A stretch of DNA of 64,000 nucleotides from Limanda limanda (lineage: Eukaryota > Chordata > Actinopteri > Pleuronectiformes > Pleuronectidae): contig NC_083651.1 of assembly GCF_963576545.1 (NCBI RefSeq), positions 18,103,748-18,167,747 on the forward strand. The letters are read 5' to 3'. Below are positions 24,701 to 33,999 of this stretch, in pieces (the first letter of the stretch is position 1; the number at the start of each line of letters is the position of its first letter). The position numbers and the translations under genes were made by a program. The notes below the pieces were generated by a model. That model was not told the DNA's origin and made no database searches. It saw only the letters and a list, made by a program, of their open reading frames with translations.

Positions 24701-26585
24701 CGGAGAGTCTGTGTGTGGCTCAGAAGGCTCAGTGTGACCCCGAGCGCTCCTCGTGCTCAGACAGCAGAGGCACAGCGTCCTGCCAGTGTCTTCAAGGATA
24801 CTACAAACACAATCCTGAGGACTTGTCCTGCCTCGGTAAGCTCACTTTTTCTCTCTTCTGGTTCAAGCTGATACTATGACTACTACTACTACTACAACTA
24901 ATAATAAAAATAATAGTAAAAATAATAAACTCTATTTTAAAATGACTTTTCAAAATATGGTTACAAAGTGCATTACAAGGTTGAAAAAATGTCAGGACTG
25001 AGGGAAACAAGATTGGGGAGTAAATTAATGTAGTGATAAAACATCAAAACACAGCAGTAAAACAATAACAATAAAAAAAACTACTGTCCAAACAATCGTT
25101 CATTAAAACTAACAAAAGATAAGAAAAAGATATGTTTTAAGAAGTAATTTAAAAGATCTCATTGATTCTGCAAGCCTCAGCTCTTCGGGCCTGGAGCTGA
25201 GGAGCCTTGACTACAAAAGCATGACATGCCCAAAAGTAGACAAAATAAATATAAAACAGATAATTTTATACAATTAAAATGTTACAATTCTGTTATACAC
25301 GTTTCCTTCCTGGCAAAGTAGATTCATACAAATTAAGAACACTTAATAATAGTAAAACACTTTTGGCCTTGGTAACCCATAGAGGAAACTGTAATTGGAT
25401 TTTGTTCTGAACAAAATGTTTTTCTCCAGATTGTGGGGATGGCTACAAGCTGGAAAACGGCACTTGTGTCCTGTAAGTTTGGCTCTATTTTTTTTTCTAC
25501 CTACAGTATAAGAGGATAGATTAAAAGATGTAGGATCATATTCTCACTGCAGTTTCTGTCTCTGCTTTTCAGGTGCACGTTTGGATTTGGAGGATTCAAC
25601 TGTGGAAATTGTAAGTCACTGTAAAAATTAACATTTCATTTATTTTCTCATCGTGTGATTGTTGTGTACGTTGATTTTTTTATGTGTAGTATTTAATACT
25701 GTATCTGGTTTTTTGATGTTGCAGTTTACAAGCTGATTGCAGTTGTGGTATCACCTGCAGGGGGCGCTATGCTCCTCATCCTCATCATCGCTCTCACTGT
25801 CACTTGCTGCAGGTAAGTCTGCAGATATTGTTTGCATTAGAACGTTGTCCCTGTTTTGCTATTAATCTCGTGTGAATCTAATGTCGATAAATTGACAGCT
25901 CAACAAAAGATATGCCAAGTCATGTTGATTGCCACCTGGTGGCTGGCTGCAGTATATGTAATGAACGCCACCTTCTCCAAGTTAGTGGATGGGACGTGGA
26001 CCAAGCCAAAAAGTGCAACTGTAAAACTTGGCAGGGGATTTAATTTGTTTGTTTTTATCTCCCAGGAAAGATAAGAATGACATTAACAAGATCATCTTCA
26101 AGAGTGGAGATCTGCAGATGTCCCCTTACGCCGACTTCCCCAAAAATAACCGCATATCCATGGAGTGGGGCCGAGAGACGATCGAGATGCAAGAGAACGG
26201 CAGCACCAAGAACCTGCTGCAGATGACTGACATTTACTATTCTGTAAGGACACCTCAAATACCCTTCTTATTCTAAAACACTCTTATTAAATTGTGATTG
26301 TTCCTAAATGTGTCTTTCTTGCTCAAGTCGGGGTTTCGTTTTGTGTGTTTGGATAAAACTGATGAGTGACTCTACCTGACAAGAGGAAACTGTCAATGAA
26401 AAACATGTTGATTTTCTCTCTCTTTGTATCCATCCCCTCAGCCTGCTCTGCGTAACTCGGACCTGGAGAGAAACGGCCTGTACCCGTTCACAGGTCTGCC
26501 GGGCTCTCGCCACTCCTGCATCTACCCCGCCCAGTGGAACCCCTCCTTCACGAGTGATGATTCACGAAGAAGAGACTACTTCTAA
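12757..26585 (+). CDS. heg1: HEG homolog 1 (heart of glass), complete, 14 coding exons
   Basis: Coding exons: 12757-13018, 20071-21802, 22141-22631, 23063-23176, 23365-23487, 23587-23690, 23802-23857, 23982-24142, 24701-24835, 25430-25472, 25573-25610, 25725-25812, 26066-26243, 26442-26585 (TAA). All phases agree: 1222 residues. Order: signal peptide (1 to about 30, core LCLLLLGLP); Ser/Thr-rich mucin-like region to about 828, with a Ser/Gly tract at about 123-372; EGF module (829-866, NPCLNGGMC); calcium-binding EGF (866-907, DMDECERDPC...GSFSCEC); SEA-like segment (908-1014, FLGTFSF); Cys-rich stretch; transmembrane helix (about 1089-1114); 107-residue tail ending NPSFTSDDSRRRDYF. That ending is the conserved HEG1 tail whose last Tyr-Phe binds the KRIT1 FERM domain. 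Known role: endothelial/endocardial receptor in the cerebral cavernous malformation pathway, controlling heart wall and vessel integrity. Neighbour order with slc12a8 supports the call. MUC13 is a related alternative but lacks this tail. Confidence 0.97.
13081..14165 (+). repeat. 28-bp minisatellite, about 38 copies, in heg1 intron 1
   Basis: Units of 28 bases of the form TTAACACTCCACTGTCCT plus a variable AACTTTATA/TTCTA part repeat head to tail, starting just after the exon-1 donor. The first units (13090-13280) are nearly identical; later ones vary (CTAAAC, GATATAAAC, ACCGCAATG). A block near 13290 recurs 392 bases (14 units) downstream near 13682 with the same order of variants, showing a higher-order duplication inside the array. 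Confidence 0.95.
14166..14913 (+). other. heg1 intron 1, no gene seen
   Basis: AT-rich intronic DNA between the minisatellite and the first transposon remnant. No exon, RNA gene or repeat family is recognised. Confidence 0.5.
14914..15000 (+). mobile_element. Left end of a TTAA-type MITE, broken by a G-run
   Basis: Begins TTAA-AGAGATAGTTC and continues with 'cacc', a short A-run and 'catctactcaccactgtgc'. This is the same start as the intact short element at 37443-37572 (TTAA-AGGGATAGTTC ... tctactcaccactatgc). After 'gatgga' it runs into about 20 consecutive G bases and the similarity ends. No matching right end is seen. Confidence 0.6.
15041..16004. mobile_element. Non-autonomous hAT-like DNA transposon
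   Basis: Inverted termini CAGGGTTTCCCCCAG (15041-15055) and CTGGGGGAAACCCTG (15990-16004) are exact complements. The 8-base string TGATAAGG sits immediately left (15033-15040) and again at 16003-16010, overlapping the terminal TG; the unambiguous shared flank is ATAAGG. Length and termini fit a hAT-family MITE; 8-base target duplications are typical of hAT. Inside are a 63-base direct repeat (about 15656 and 15719), long G- and T-runs, and a near-terminal palindrome at 15961-15979. No transposase frame is present. Confidence 0.8.
16196..17153. mobile_element. Non-autonomous PIF/Harbinger-like DNA transposon
   Basis: The left end AGGCCAATTTATGCTTCTAC is matched by an inverted right end reading, from the right, AGGCTCCATTATGCTTCTAC. 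Both are followed by a related inner stretch (ACGGATAC). TAA flanks both sides (16193-16195 and 17154-17156), the 3-base TWA target duplication expected for PIF/Harbinger. The interior is GC-richer than the intron, contains a GCTAGC-rich palindromic patch near 16580-16612, and has no transposase frame. Confidence 0.8.
17157..20070 (+). other. Remainder of heg1 intron 1
   Basis: No exon recognised. About 17900-18185 carries a repeat-like stretch with wording such as 'ggccaatgccgatgctgat' and, near its other end, 'tatatcggccaatg' and 'gaatcggttgagct', resembling a short palindromic fish element. About 19385-19600 (ataataataagctttattta, then 'aaaatcctaaaattattgcc') resembles a LINE-tail-type repeat. 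A C-run lies at 19122-19135. Confidence 0.45.
20172..20925 (+). repeat. heg1: Trinucleotide-derived Ser/Gly tract in heg1 exon 2
   Basis: About 750 bases built almost wholly from AGC, AGT, GGC and ATC codons, keeping the heg1 frame open. It encodes roughly 250 residues, nearly all Ser and Gly with some Ile, Thr and Arg, with many Ser-Gly dipeptides. Because the triplet repeat lacks stops, the other frames read poly-Ala/Val and, on the minus strand, poly-Leu/Pro. Those frames are shadows. The flanking exon sequence is ordinary Thr/Ser-rich HEG1 ectodomain, so the tract looks like an expansion inside a mucin-like region. Confidence 0.95.
24480..24620 (-). repeat. Possible LINE-tail-like remnant in heg1 intron
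   Basis: The stretch 'caacattcaagaactttatt' followed by 'gtacttgtgctagcacgaca' resembles the antisense 3' tail of fish L2-type elements, which on the minus strand ends in a short AATAAAG-type signal. It lies in the intron 24143-24700. Confidence 0.35.
24860..25270 (-). repeat. Interspersed repeat remnant in heg1 intron
   Basis: Starts in simple ACT/ATA triplets, then 'aatggt'-like text with 'caaagtgcattacaaggttg', 'aaaacatcaaaacacagcag' and 'ggcctggagctgaggagcc'. I recognise this as a common teleost repeat usually found downstream of an ATAA-rich tract; the class is uncertain. It occupies most of the intron 24836-25429. Confidence 0.4.
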
Positions 26586-27690
26586 CTGCTCCACCTGAAA
26601 GACACGCACGGAAACTCACCGTCTCTCATACTGTGATGTGTCATGATGGTTTTCACAGTGAAGATGCTCGTGTGTTAGCTTCACTGTTTTAAAAAAAAAA
26701 TTTGACCACCTGCATTCAGGGCTGCAAATTAATTATGTAAATGTTTGTGTGGGTTTGAGTGAGTGAGTGTGTGTGTTTGTGTGTGTGTGTGTGAGAGAAA
26801 TACAAATTTTTGCAAGTAAAAGTAAGTTTGTGATGAATTCAGTGTTTTTGCATGTTTTACCTCACTTACTTCAACTTGCATGTACTTTACATTACCGCTG
26901 TGGCGTTAGAGATGGTGTCATGTGTTTTCCTGTCCTCCAGGAAGCCACTAATTCTCATTTGTCAAGAAAAACAAATTTGCAGACCTATGCAAAATGCGTA
27001 AATGCACAATTGAAAGTAGAAAAAGAAATTTAACTTTGTTTATCAACTGTGCAAAGAAACATGTGTGTGAGGAATCTGGAGAAACACATTTATATTCTAT
27101 TCAAAACAGCAGTATTATATACTACATGTGATGTGTCCCAAATAGACCAGAACATGCAAAAATAACATTGATGATTTATGGTCCTTAAAGTGCTCAAATA
27201 TGAATATGTGCGTGCCACTGCTGTCGTATGGAAATGATCCGTTTCTTCATATTGATGGAACATGATAATAACAAACCACTGAAGGTTGTAAGTTCATTTT
27301 TACACCATCGTAACGTGAGGAACGACTTCCTGATCTGATAATTATGTTTATTTATTCCCTGTATGTTGATATCCTGTATATGTAGCTAGTGAGCATCTCA
27401 TTCATACACACTGACTGGAGGGGAAAATATGTTGCTTTAAATGCGCGTGTGTGTGTGTGTGTGCTTGTGTATGTCCTCTAAGTATTGATGATTGTGTGTG
27501 TGTGAGGAATAATGAACTGTATACCAGAATGTTTTTAAGTGTTTAAATGTAAAGGTGTATAATAATTGGATATTTCTGATGAAGTGCTATTGCGATGTAT
27601 TTTTTTCATATGTCTTTTTAAGATCTGTTGACTCTGGCGTTTTAGTCAGACGTGCTTATTTAAATAAAAAATATAGCAGAGCATTTTGTC
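26586..27690 (+). terminator. heg1: heg1 3' UTR with polyadenylation signal
   Basis: After the TAA, about 1.1 kb of AT-rich DNA with short GT runs leads to AATAAA at 27663-27668 in a TTTAAATAAAAAATA context, the best polyadenylation site. From 26961 onward this UTR is present a second time at 30451, because of the segmental duplication. Confidence 0.65.
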
Positions 27691-28741
27691 TCTAATGAAA
27701 TTGTCTTTAAAAGTCTTTTCAATCATTTACAATTTGTACTCTGTTGTTGACACAGTTTGTGTTGCCACTGTAAGAGCTTGAATTGATATTGTTAAATAAT
27801 TTAAAATCAAAATGACTGATAGAAAAATTAACATGTTGTGGAAATGTTATTTTCATCAATAATATAATTTTTGGTAAAATACTAAGTCAGATTTAAAATG
27901 TTGGCACAAAACAAGAATACCATCAGCAGTTACAATATATTTTAAATAAGTAAAAAAATACATAAAGTTATTATGACCTACTATAGATATTCCTATAATG
28001 TCATTGTGGCTTTATTGTCACTTTGTGAAACTACTGAAGTCATGAGCCTAGAGAGGCAGCGCTATTATCGTAGCTGAACAAGGCGTCCAAGTTACATATT
28101 TAGGGAGGTAAAGATAAATGATTACTCACAGCTAGATATCAGGAAAGTCAATGTATGTATCTGTCAACTGAAAGTTCTGGCTGGCTTTAAACTTTGATGC
28201 CTTTTGTTTGTCTGTTCCACTCAAGTTGGCTTCCTGTGGGTTAATAAATACCCATTTGTTAGGTAACGTATGGCTCACACATGCTAAGATAAGCTTCCCC
28301 CCCCCCCTGCTACCCTTGAAAAGTTTTTGAACGTCTTTACAGTCTGTCTGATGTCCTCAGAAACAAAACTAATGTGTTAACTAGTGACTAAACTGATGTC
28401 AAAAGCACTACACAACAATTTCTCTAAGTTTTAAATTGAGGGTGCATGACAGAAATCGATGTGTATGAATGCAAATGGATTAAACAAAGAAAGTACAACG
28501 TGCTTATTAGCGATCTTTACAGATGCTTCAAGTTTCGAGTAAAGCTCTCTCTCCTGGTTTTCAGTCTTCAGAGGTCAAAGTTTGTATTTACATGCTATGC
28601 CACATTAGGTCTGGTTGTTTACATGATGTATTACTGTTATGGTCCATTGGTTTCCCTTTTATTCGACGGGTGAGGAAGAGACCATAAAACAGGCACACTC
28701 AGAGAGGAACATTTCATACGTTGGACTTTTTTTAACCACCA
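27691..28741 (+). promoter_or_regulatory. 5' flank of receptor gene 1
   Basis: AT-rich spacer conserved in the second unit (31168-32224). It holds a C-run near 28298-28308 and a small open frame (28446-28673) that is also open in unit 2. No clear core promoter elements stand out. Any receptor promoter or 5' UTR exon should lie here. Confidence 0.4.
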
Positions 28742-29701
28742 ATGGAACGTCAAAAGCTCTCTCTCAGTTCTCAGGCTTTTGTACTGATCAATGCTCCTCT
28801 CATCTTCGGCAACCTCACTGCGAACATCTTCTACGCTTGGTGTTTGATCTCCCTGTCGCACGGCCGAGAGAAACTCAAGCAGCCGTTGAAGACCATTCTG
28901 GAATGTCTTGTCAGTTGCTCTATACTTTATTGTGTCTTTTTGCCTTCCTTGTATTATATGTACATGGACCAAAATGACGTACCATTGTTTACCCTGTTAT
29001 GGGTGATGGTGATGTACTTCATGAACAACAGCATGATGTGTTACGTTCGGCTAAACTTCTACTACTATGTCCAGATTGTCCCTGCACGGCGAGCTCTTTG
29101 GATCTGGGTAAAGAGGAACATAAAGTCTTTCATGATCTGCGCCTTTCTTCTCGACCAGATGGTTCTTCTGCTCAACGCCATTTTGAGTGTGTTCAGTCGA
29201 TATTCCGAGAGCTTTACGTATCCTAACAGCACAAGGACAGAATGTAGCTTTGACCTGGACCTCTTGAACTCTTTAAGTTTTTACATCTTCACAGCTCACA
29301 TCCTGGGGTGTCTGTGTGTCACAAGCGTTTCTAGCTTCTCAACGATCCTCTACCTCTACAGACACATGAGAAACGTGGCCAAGAGCGGCAGCTCCTTCAG
29401 CGCTCCGAGGATGCGAAGACATATGAGAGTAGCCGTCACCGGGGCCTGCCAAGGAGCCATGTACTTTCTCTATGCCACCTACTACCTCTTAACCTCATTG
29501 AGTATTGTCTACTCGCCACAGTTTTTCTTTGGTTACTGGGCCCTTTTCACTGGCGCCTCACTGTTCATATCAGGCACCACAGTCAACCTGGGGATCGGTC
29601 AGACTGTATTCAGGCAAAGGGCAGCCAGAACGTGGACGGCACTCAAAGCACTGTGTAATGTTGGCGTGGTAACAAGCGATGGCCAGCTGACAACGGGTTA
29701 A
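28742..29701 (+). CDS. Bitter-taste-receptor-like (T2R) GPCR, copy 1
   Basis: Single-exon frame of 319 residues with seven hydrophobic segments at about 12-35, 51-74, 82-112, 128-149, 174-204, 229-256 and 260-285. Supports for T2R: intronless, about 310-320 residues, short N terminus, no MAYDRY or DRY motif of olfactory/rhodopsin receptors, a RxNFYYYVQI end of helix 3, a long basic third inner loop (LYRHMRNVAKSG...MRRHMRV), an NxS/T glycosylation site (N162) in the second extracellular loop, and VNLGIGQTVFRQRA at the end of helix 7. Start chosen because MERQKL is shared with copy 2 and helix 1 follows at once. Expected role: G-protein-coupled bitter chemoreceptor in taste or other epithelia. 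A V1R/ORA-type receptor is the main alternative. Ends TAA at 29699. Confidence 0.78.
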   Translation: MERQKLSLSSQAFVLINAPLIFGNLTANIFYAWCLISLSHGREKLKQPLKTILECLVSCSILYCVFLPSLYYMYMDQNDVPLFTLLWVMVMYFMNNSMMCYVRLNFYYYVQIVPARRALWIWVKRNIKSFMICAFLLDQMVLLLNAILSVFSRYSESFTYPNSTRTECSFDLDLLNSLSFYIFTAHILGCLCVTSVSSFSTILYLYRHMRNVAKSGSSFSAPRMRRHMRVAVTGACQGAMYFLYATYYLLTSLSIVYSPQFFFGYWALFTGASLFISGTTVNLGIGQTVFRQRAARTWTALKALCNVGVVTSDGQLTTG

Positions 29702-30410
29702 ATAGCTGATAATCTTAACTGTTGTTGTCCAAATGTCATAGTGATTATTGGGTGTCTGATCAGGTTGTGTTGAGGTCCATTGGTTTGCTTGTTTAGAAAA
29801 CAATAGAATAGATTATTAAAGAATAGATTACTTTAAAGAATGTTATGACCCTCAAATCTATATGAATGAATGCTGACGACGAAGCTTGTAAGAAATAAGG
29901 AATTCTTGGTTTGTATTTAATCGTATTTTGTTAAATCTCATTTTATTTGATCTAATCTCTTTTTATCTTGTTTATTCTCATCTTGTTTCACCTTATTTTA
30001 TCTGATGCATATAAGACACAACTGTCTTGTGATCACGATTCTTCACAACTATGACAAATATTTGTGGTATATTACTGGTATGTTTTTTTGTAGCTGTGGG
30101 ATATTTGTTGTTGTTGTTGTGGGTCAGACTTCTATAAAAACGACATATTGTACCATAATACTGAAATTGAAGTCTCTGTAATTTGTTGCCTGGTAAGAAA
30201 AATCGGATATGTCAACTTATCCGGAGTCAAATTAGCTTTTTCAGGTACAAACAAAACCGTATTTTCTGGAAATTTGAAAGTAGGCGGTGTGAAGGGGGGA
30301 TTTTTCCCCTCCGAGTGCTCTGCGGTCTGAGCTTCTGTGGAGGCCGTGAAGGCACCATGAGTCCGGTCCAGCCGCCTCTCTTCAGATGTGTGTCAGTTGG
30401 ACTGAAGAGG

Positions 30411-30446
<36 letters not shown>

Positions 30447-30450
30447 ACAC
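29702..30450 (+). other. Downstream flank of receptor 1, ending in truncated copy of the kansl1l upstream flank
   Basis: Holds candidate poly(A) context near 29800-29830 (rich in 'attaaagaatag'), TTG repeats, and, from about 30230, a GC-richer block ('cctccgagtgctctgcggtc') that closely matches 33700-33890. At 33.9 kb that block leads into the kansl1l first exon; here it stops at a CA run and heg1 3' UTR sequence begins. Confidence 0.7.
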
Positions 30451-31165
30451 GTCAAGAAAAACACATTTGCCGACTTATGCAAAATCGTAAATGCACAATT
30501 GAAAGTAGAAGAAGAAATTTTACTTTGTTTATCAACTGTGCACAGAAATATGTGTGAGAGGAATCTTGAGAAACACATTCATATTCTATTCAAAACAGCA
30601 GTATTATAAACTATATGTGATGTGTCCCAAATAGACCAGAACATGCAAAAATAACATTGATGATTTATGGTCCTTAAAGTGCTGAAATATGAATATGTAC
30701 GTGCCAATGCTGTCATATGGAAATGATCCCTGTCTTCATATTGATGGAACATGATAATAACAAACCACTGAAGGTTGTAAGTTCCTTTTTACACCAGCGT
30801 TACGTGAGGAACGACTTCCTGATCTGATAATTATGTTTATTTATTCCCTGTATGTTGATATCCTGTATATGTAGCTGGTCAGCATCTCATTCATACACAC
30901 TGACTGGAGGGGAAAATATGTTGCTTTAAATGCGTGTGTGTGCTTGTGTGTGTCCTCTAAGTATTGATGATTGTGTGTGTGTGAGGAATAATGAACTGTA
31001 TACCAGAATGTTTTTAAGTGTTTGAATGTAAAGGTGTATAATAATTAAATATATCTGATGAAGTGCTATTTTGATGTATTTTTTTTTATATGTCTTTTTA
31101 TGATCTGTTGACGGCATTTTAGTCAGACGTGCTTATTTAAATAAAAAATATAGCAGAGCATTTTG
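30451..31165 (+). pseudogene. Duplicated fragment of the heg1 3' UTR
   Basis: Near-copy of 26961-27690 with small indels, including the AATAAA at 31140-31145. No heg1 coding sequence precedes it, so it is a detached UTR fragment. It could still supply a poly(A) site to read-through transcripts of receptor 1. Confidence 0.85.
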
Positions 31166-32224
31166 TCTCTAATTAAATTATCTTTGAAAGTCTTTTGAAT
31201 CAATCACACTTTTTACTCTGTTGTTGACCCAGTTTGTGTTGCCACCTTAAGAGCTTGAATTCATATTGTTAAATAATTTAAAATCAAAATGACTGATATA
31301 GAAAAAATAAACTTGTTGTGGAAATGTTATTTTCCTCAATAATATAATTTTTGGTAAAATACTTAGTCAGATTTAAAATGTTGGCACAAAACAAGAATAC
31401 AATCAGCAGTTACAATATCTTTTAAATAAGTAAAACAAAATAAAGATATTATAACCTACTATAAATATTTCTTCAATGCCATTGTGGCTTTATTGTCACT
31501 TTGTGAAACTACTGAAGTCATGAGCCCAGAGAGGCAGCGCTATTATCGTAGCTGAACAAGGCGTCCAAGTTACATATTTAGGGAGGTAAAGATAAATGAT
31601 TACTCACAGCTAGATATCAGGAAAGTCAATGTATGTATCTGTCAACTGAAAGTTTTGGCTGGCTTGAAACTTTGATGCCTTTTGTGTGTCTGCTCCACTC
31701 AAGTTGGCTTCCTGTGGGCTAAAAAAATATCCATTTGTTAGGTAACGTATGGCTCACACATGCCGGGATAAGCTCCAGCCCCCCCCCCCCCCCCCAATGC
31801 TACCCTTGAAAAGTTTTTGACCTTCTTTACAGTCTGTCTGATGTCCTCAGAAACAAAACACAGTGACAAAACTAATGTCAAAAGCACTACACAACAATTT
31901 CTTAGTTTTATATTGAGGGTCCATGACAGGAATCGATGTGTATGAATGCAAATGGATTAAACAAAGAAAGTACAACGTGCTTATTCTCGATCTTTACAGA
32001 TGCTTCAAGTTTCGAGTAAAGCTCTCTCTCCTGGTTTTCAGTTTTCAGAGGTCAAAGTTTGTATTTACATGCTATGCCACATTAGGTCTGGTTGTTTACA
32101 TGATGTGTTACTGTTATGGTCCATTTACATTGGTTTCCCTTTTATAAGACTGGTGTAGAAGAGACCATAAAGCAGACACACTCAGAGAGGAACATTTCAT
32201 ACGTCGGACTTTTCTTAACCACCA
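31166..32224 (+). promoter_or_regulatory. 5' flank of receptor gene 2
   Basis: Counterpart of 27691-28741. It has a longer C-run near 31779-31795 and the matching small open frame at 31923-32147. No definite promoter motif is recognised. Confidence 0.4.
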
Positions 32225-33184
32225 ATGGAACGTCAAAAGCTCGATCTCAGTGAACAGGCTTTTGTACTGATCAATGCTCCTCTCATCTTCGTCAGCCTCA
32301 CGGCGAACATCTTCTACGCTTGGTGTTTGATCTCCCTGTCGCACGGCCGACAGAAACTCAAGCAGCCGTTGAAGACCATTCTGGAATGTCTTGTCAGTTG
32401 CACTATACTTTATTGTGTCTTTTTGCCTTCCTTGTATTATCTGGTAAAGGACCAAAAAAACGAAAAATTGTTTGCCATGTCATGGGTGATGGTGATGTAC
32501 TTCATGAACAACAGCATGACGTGTTACGTCCGGCTAAACTTCTACTACTATGTCCAGATTGTCCCTGCACGGCGAGCTCCTTGGATCTGGGTAAAGAGGA
32601 ACATAAAGTCCGTCATGATCTGGGCCTTTCTTTTCGACCAGATTGTTCTCCTGCTCAACTCCATTAGAAGTGCAACAAGTGTTTGTTTCGAGTGCTTTAC
32701 GTACTCCAACGGCACATTGACAGGATATAGCGATTACCTGGAACTCTTGAACTTGTTGATGTTTTACATCTTCATTGCTTACATCCTGTTGTGTCTGTGT
32801 GTCACGAGCGTTTCTAGCATCTCAACGATCCTCTTCCTCTACAGACACATGAGAAACGTGGCCAAGAGCGGCAGCTCCTTCAACGCGCCGAGGATGCGAA
32901 GACATATGAGAGTAGCCGTCACTGGGGCCTGCCAAGGAGCCATGTACTTCCTCTATGCCACCTACTACCTCTTAACCTCATTGAGTATTGTCTACTCGCC
33001 ACAGTTTTTCTTTGGTTACTGGGCCCTTTTCACTGGCGCCTCACTGTTCATATCAGGCACCACGGTCAACCTGGGGATCGGTCAGACTGTATTCAGGCAA
33101 AGGGCAGCCAGAACGTGGACGGCACTCAAAGTACTGTGTAATGTTGGCGTGGTAACAAGCGACGGCCAGCTGACAATGGGTTAA
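32225..33184 (+). CDS. Bitter-taste-receptor-like (T2R) GPCR, copy 2
   Basis: Single-exon frame, 319 residues, aligned to copy 1 without gaps and about 85% identical by my count (about 47 differences). Helices 6-7 and the C terminus are almost unchanged, whereas residues about 72-85 (extracellular loop 1) and 130-190 (helix 4, extracellular loop 2, start of helix 5) hold most differences. The second-loop glycosylation motif is kept (NGT in place of NST), as are the basic third inner loop and the VNLGIGQTVFRQRA end of helix 7. The frame is intact with stop TAA at 33182. Expected role as for copy 1, probably with altered ligand preference (inference). The 5' and 3' flanks match copy 1. Confidence 0.78.
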   Translation: MERQKLDLSEQAFVLINAPLIFVSLTANIFYAWCLISLSHGRQKLKQPLKTILECLVSCTILYCVFLPSLYYLVKDQKNEKLFAMSWVMVMYFMNNSMTCYVRLNFYYYVQIVPARRAPWIWVKRNIKSVMIWAFLFDQIVLLLNSIRSATSVCFECFTYSNGTLTGYSDYLELLNLLMFYIFIAYILLCLCVTSVSSISTILFLYRHMRNVAKSGSSFNAPRMRRHMRVAVTGACQGAMYFLYATYYLLTSLSIVYSPQFFFGYWALFTGASLFISGTTVNLGIGQTVFRQRAARTWTALKVLCNVGVVTSDGQLTMG

Positions 33185-33892
33185 ATAGCTGATAATCTTA
33201 ACTGTTGTTGTCCAAATGTAATAGTGATTATTGGGTGTCTGATCAGGTTGAGTTGAGGTCCATTGGTTTGCTTTTTTAGAAATCGAATAGAATAGATTAA
33301 TAAAGAATAGATTACTTTAACGAATGTTATAACCCTTAAATCTATATGAATGAATGCTGACGATGAAGCTCGTAAGAAATAAGGAATTTTGGGTTTGTAT
33401 TTAATCGTACCTTGTTAAATCTAATTTTATCTGATCTAATCTCATTTTATCTTGTTTATTCTCATTTTGTTTCATCTCGTTTTATCTGATGCATATAATA
33501 CACAACTGTCTTGTGATAAGGATTCTTCACAACTATGACAAATATTTGTGGTATATTACTTTGTAGCTGTGGGATATTTGTTGTTGTTGTTGTGGGTCAG
33601 ACTTCTATAAAAACGACATATTGTACCATAATACTGAAATTGAAGTCTCTGTAATTTGTTGCCTGGTAAGAAAATGTCAATATTATGTCAACTTATCCGG
33701 AGTCAAATTTGCTTTTTTAAGGTACAAACAAAAACCGTATTTTCTTGAAATTTGACTGTAGTCGGTGTGAAGGTGGGAGTTTCCCCCTCCGAGTGCTCTG
33801 CGGTCTGAGCTTCTGTGGAGCCCGTGAAGGCACCACGAGTCCGGTCCAGCCCCCTCTCTTCGGATGTGTGTCAGTTGGACTGAAGGAGACCC

Positions 33893-33895
33893 ACA

Positions 33896-33974
<79 letters not shown>
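33893..33974 (+). repeat. (CA)n microsatellite before kansl1l
   Basis: About 40 CA units, almost uninterrupted, followed by CA-rich text to about 34003. The equivalent run in unit 1 (30415-30450) is much shorter and marks the duplication junction. Confidence 0.95.
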
Positions 33975-33981
<7 letters not shown>

Positions 33982-33999
33982 CAAACACACGCACGCACA

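Larger units (their letters stand above)
26961..33975 (+). repeat. Tandem segmental duplication, two units of about 3.49 kb
   Basis: Unit 1 is 26961-30450 and unit 2 is 30451 to about 33975. They align from 'gtcaagaaaaac' at 26961 and 30451 through the distal heg1 3' UTR, a spacer, an intronless receptor gene and a downstream flank ending in a CA repeat. The non-coding parts are very similar with small indels, so the event looks recent. Each unit has one complete receptor gene. The unit-1/unit-2 junction joins a CA microsatellite (30415-30450) to heg1 3' UTR sequence. Confidence 0.95.

Noticed and set aside
23063..26585. MUC13 instead of heg1
   Set aside because: EGF and SEA-like parts are shared, but the long tail ending NPSF...RRRDYF is specific to HEG1.
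28742..29701. Olfactory receptor or trace-amine receptor identity for the intronless receptors
   Set aside because: No MAYDRY, no NPxxY-type helix 7, and a different inner loop 3; the second-loop glycosylation site and helix 7 end fit T2R better. V1R/ORA remains a weaker alternative.
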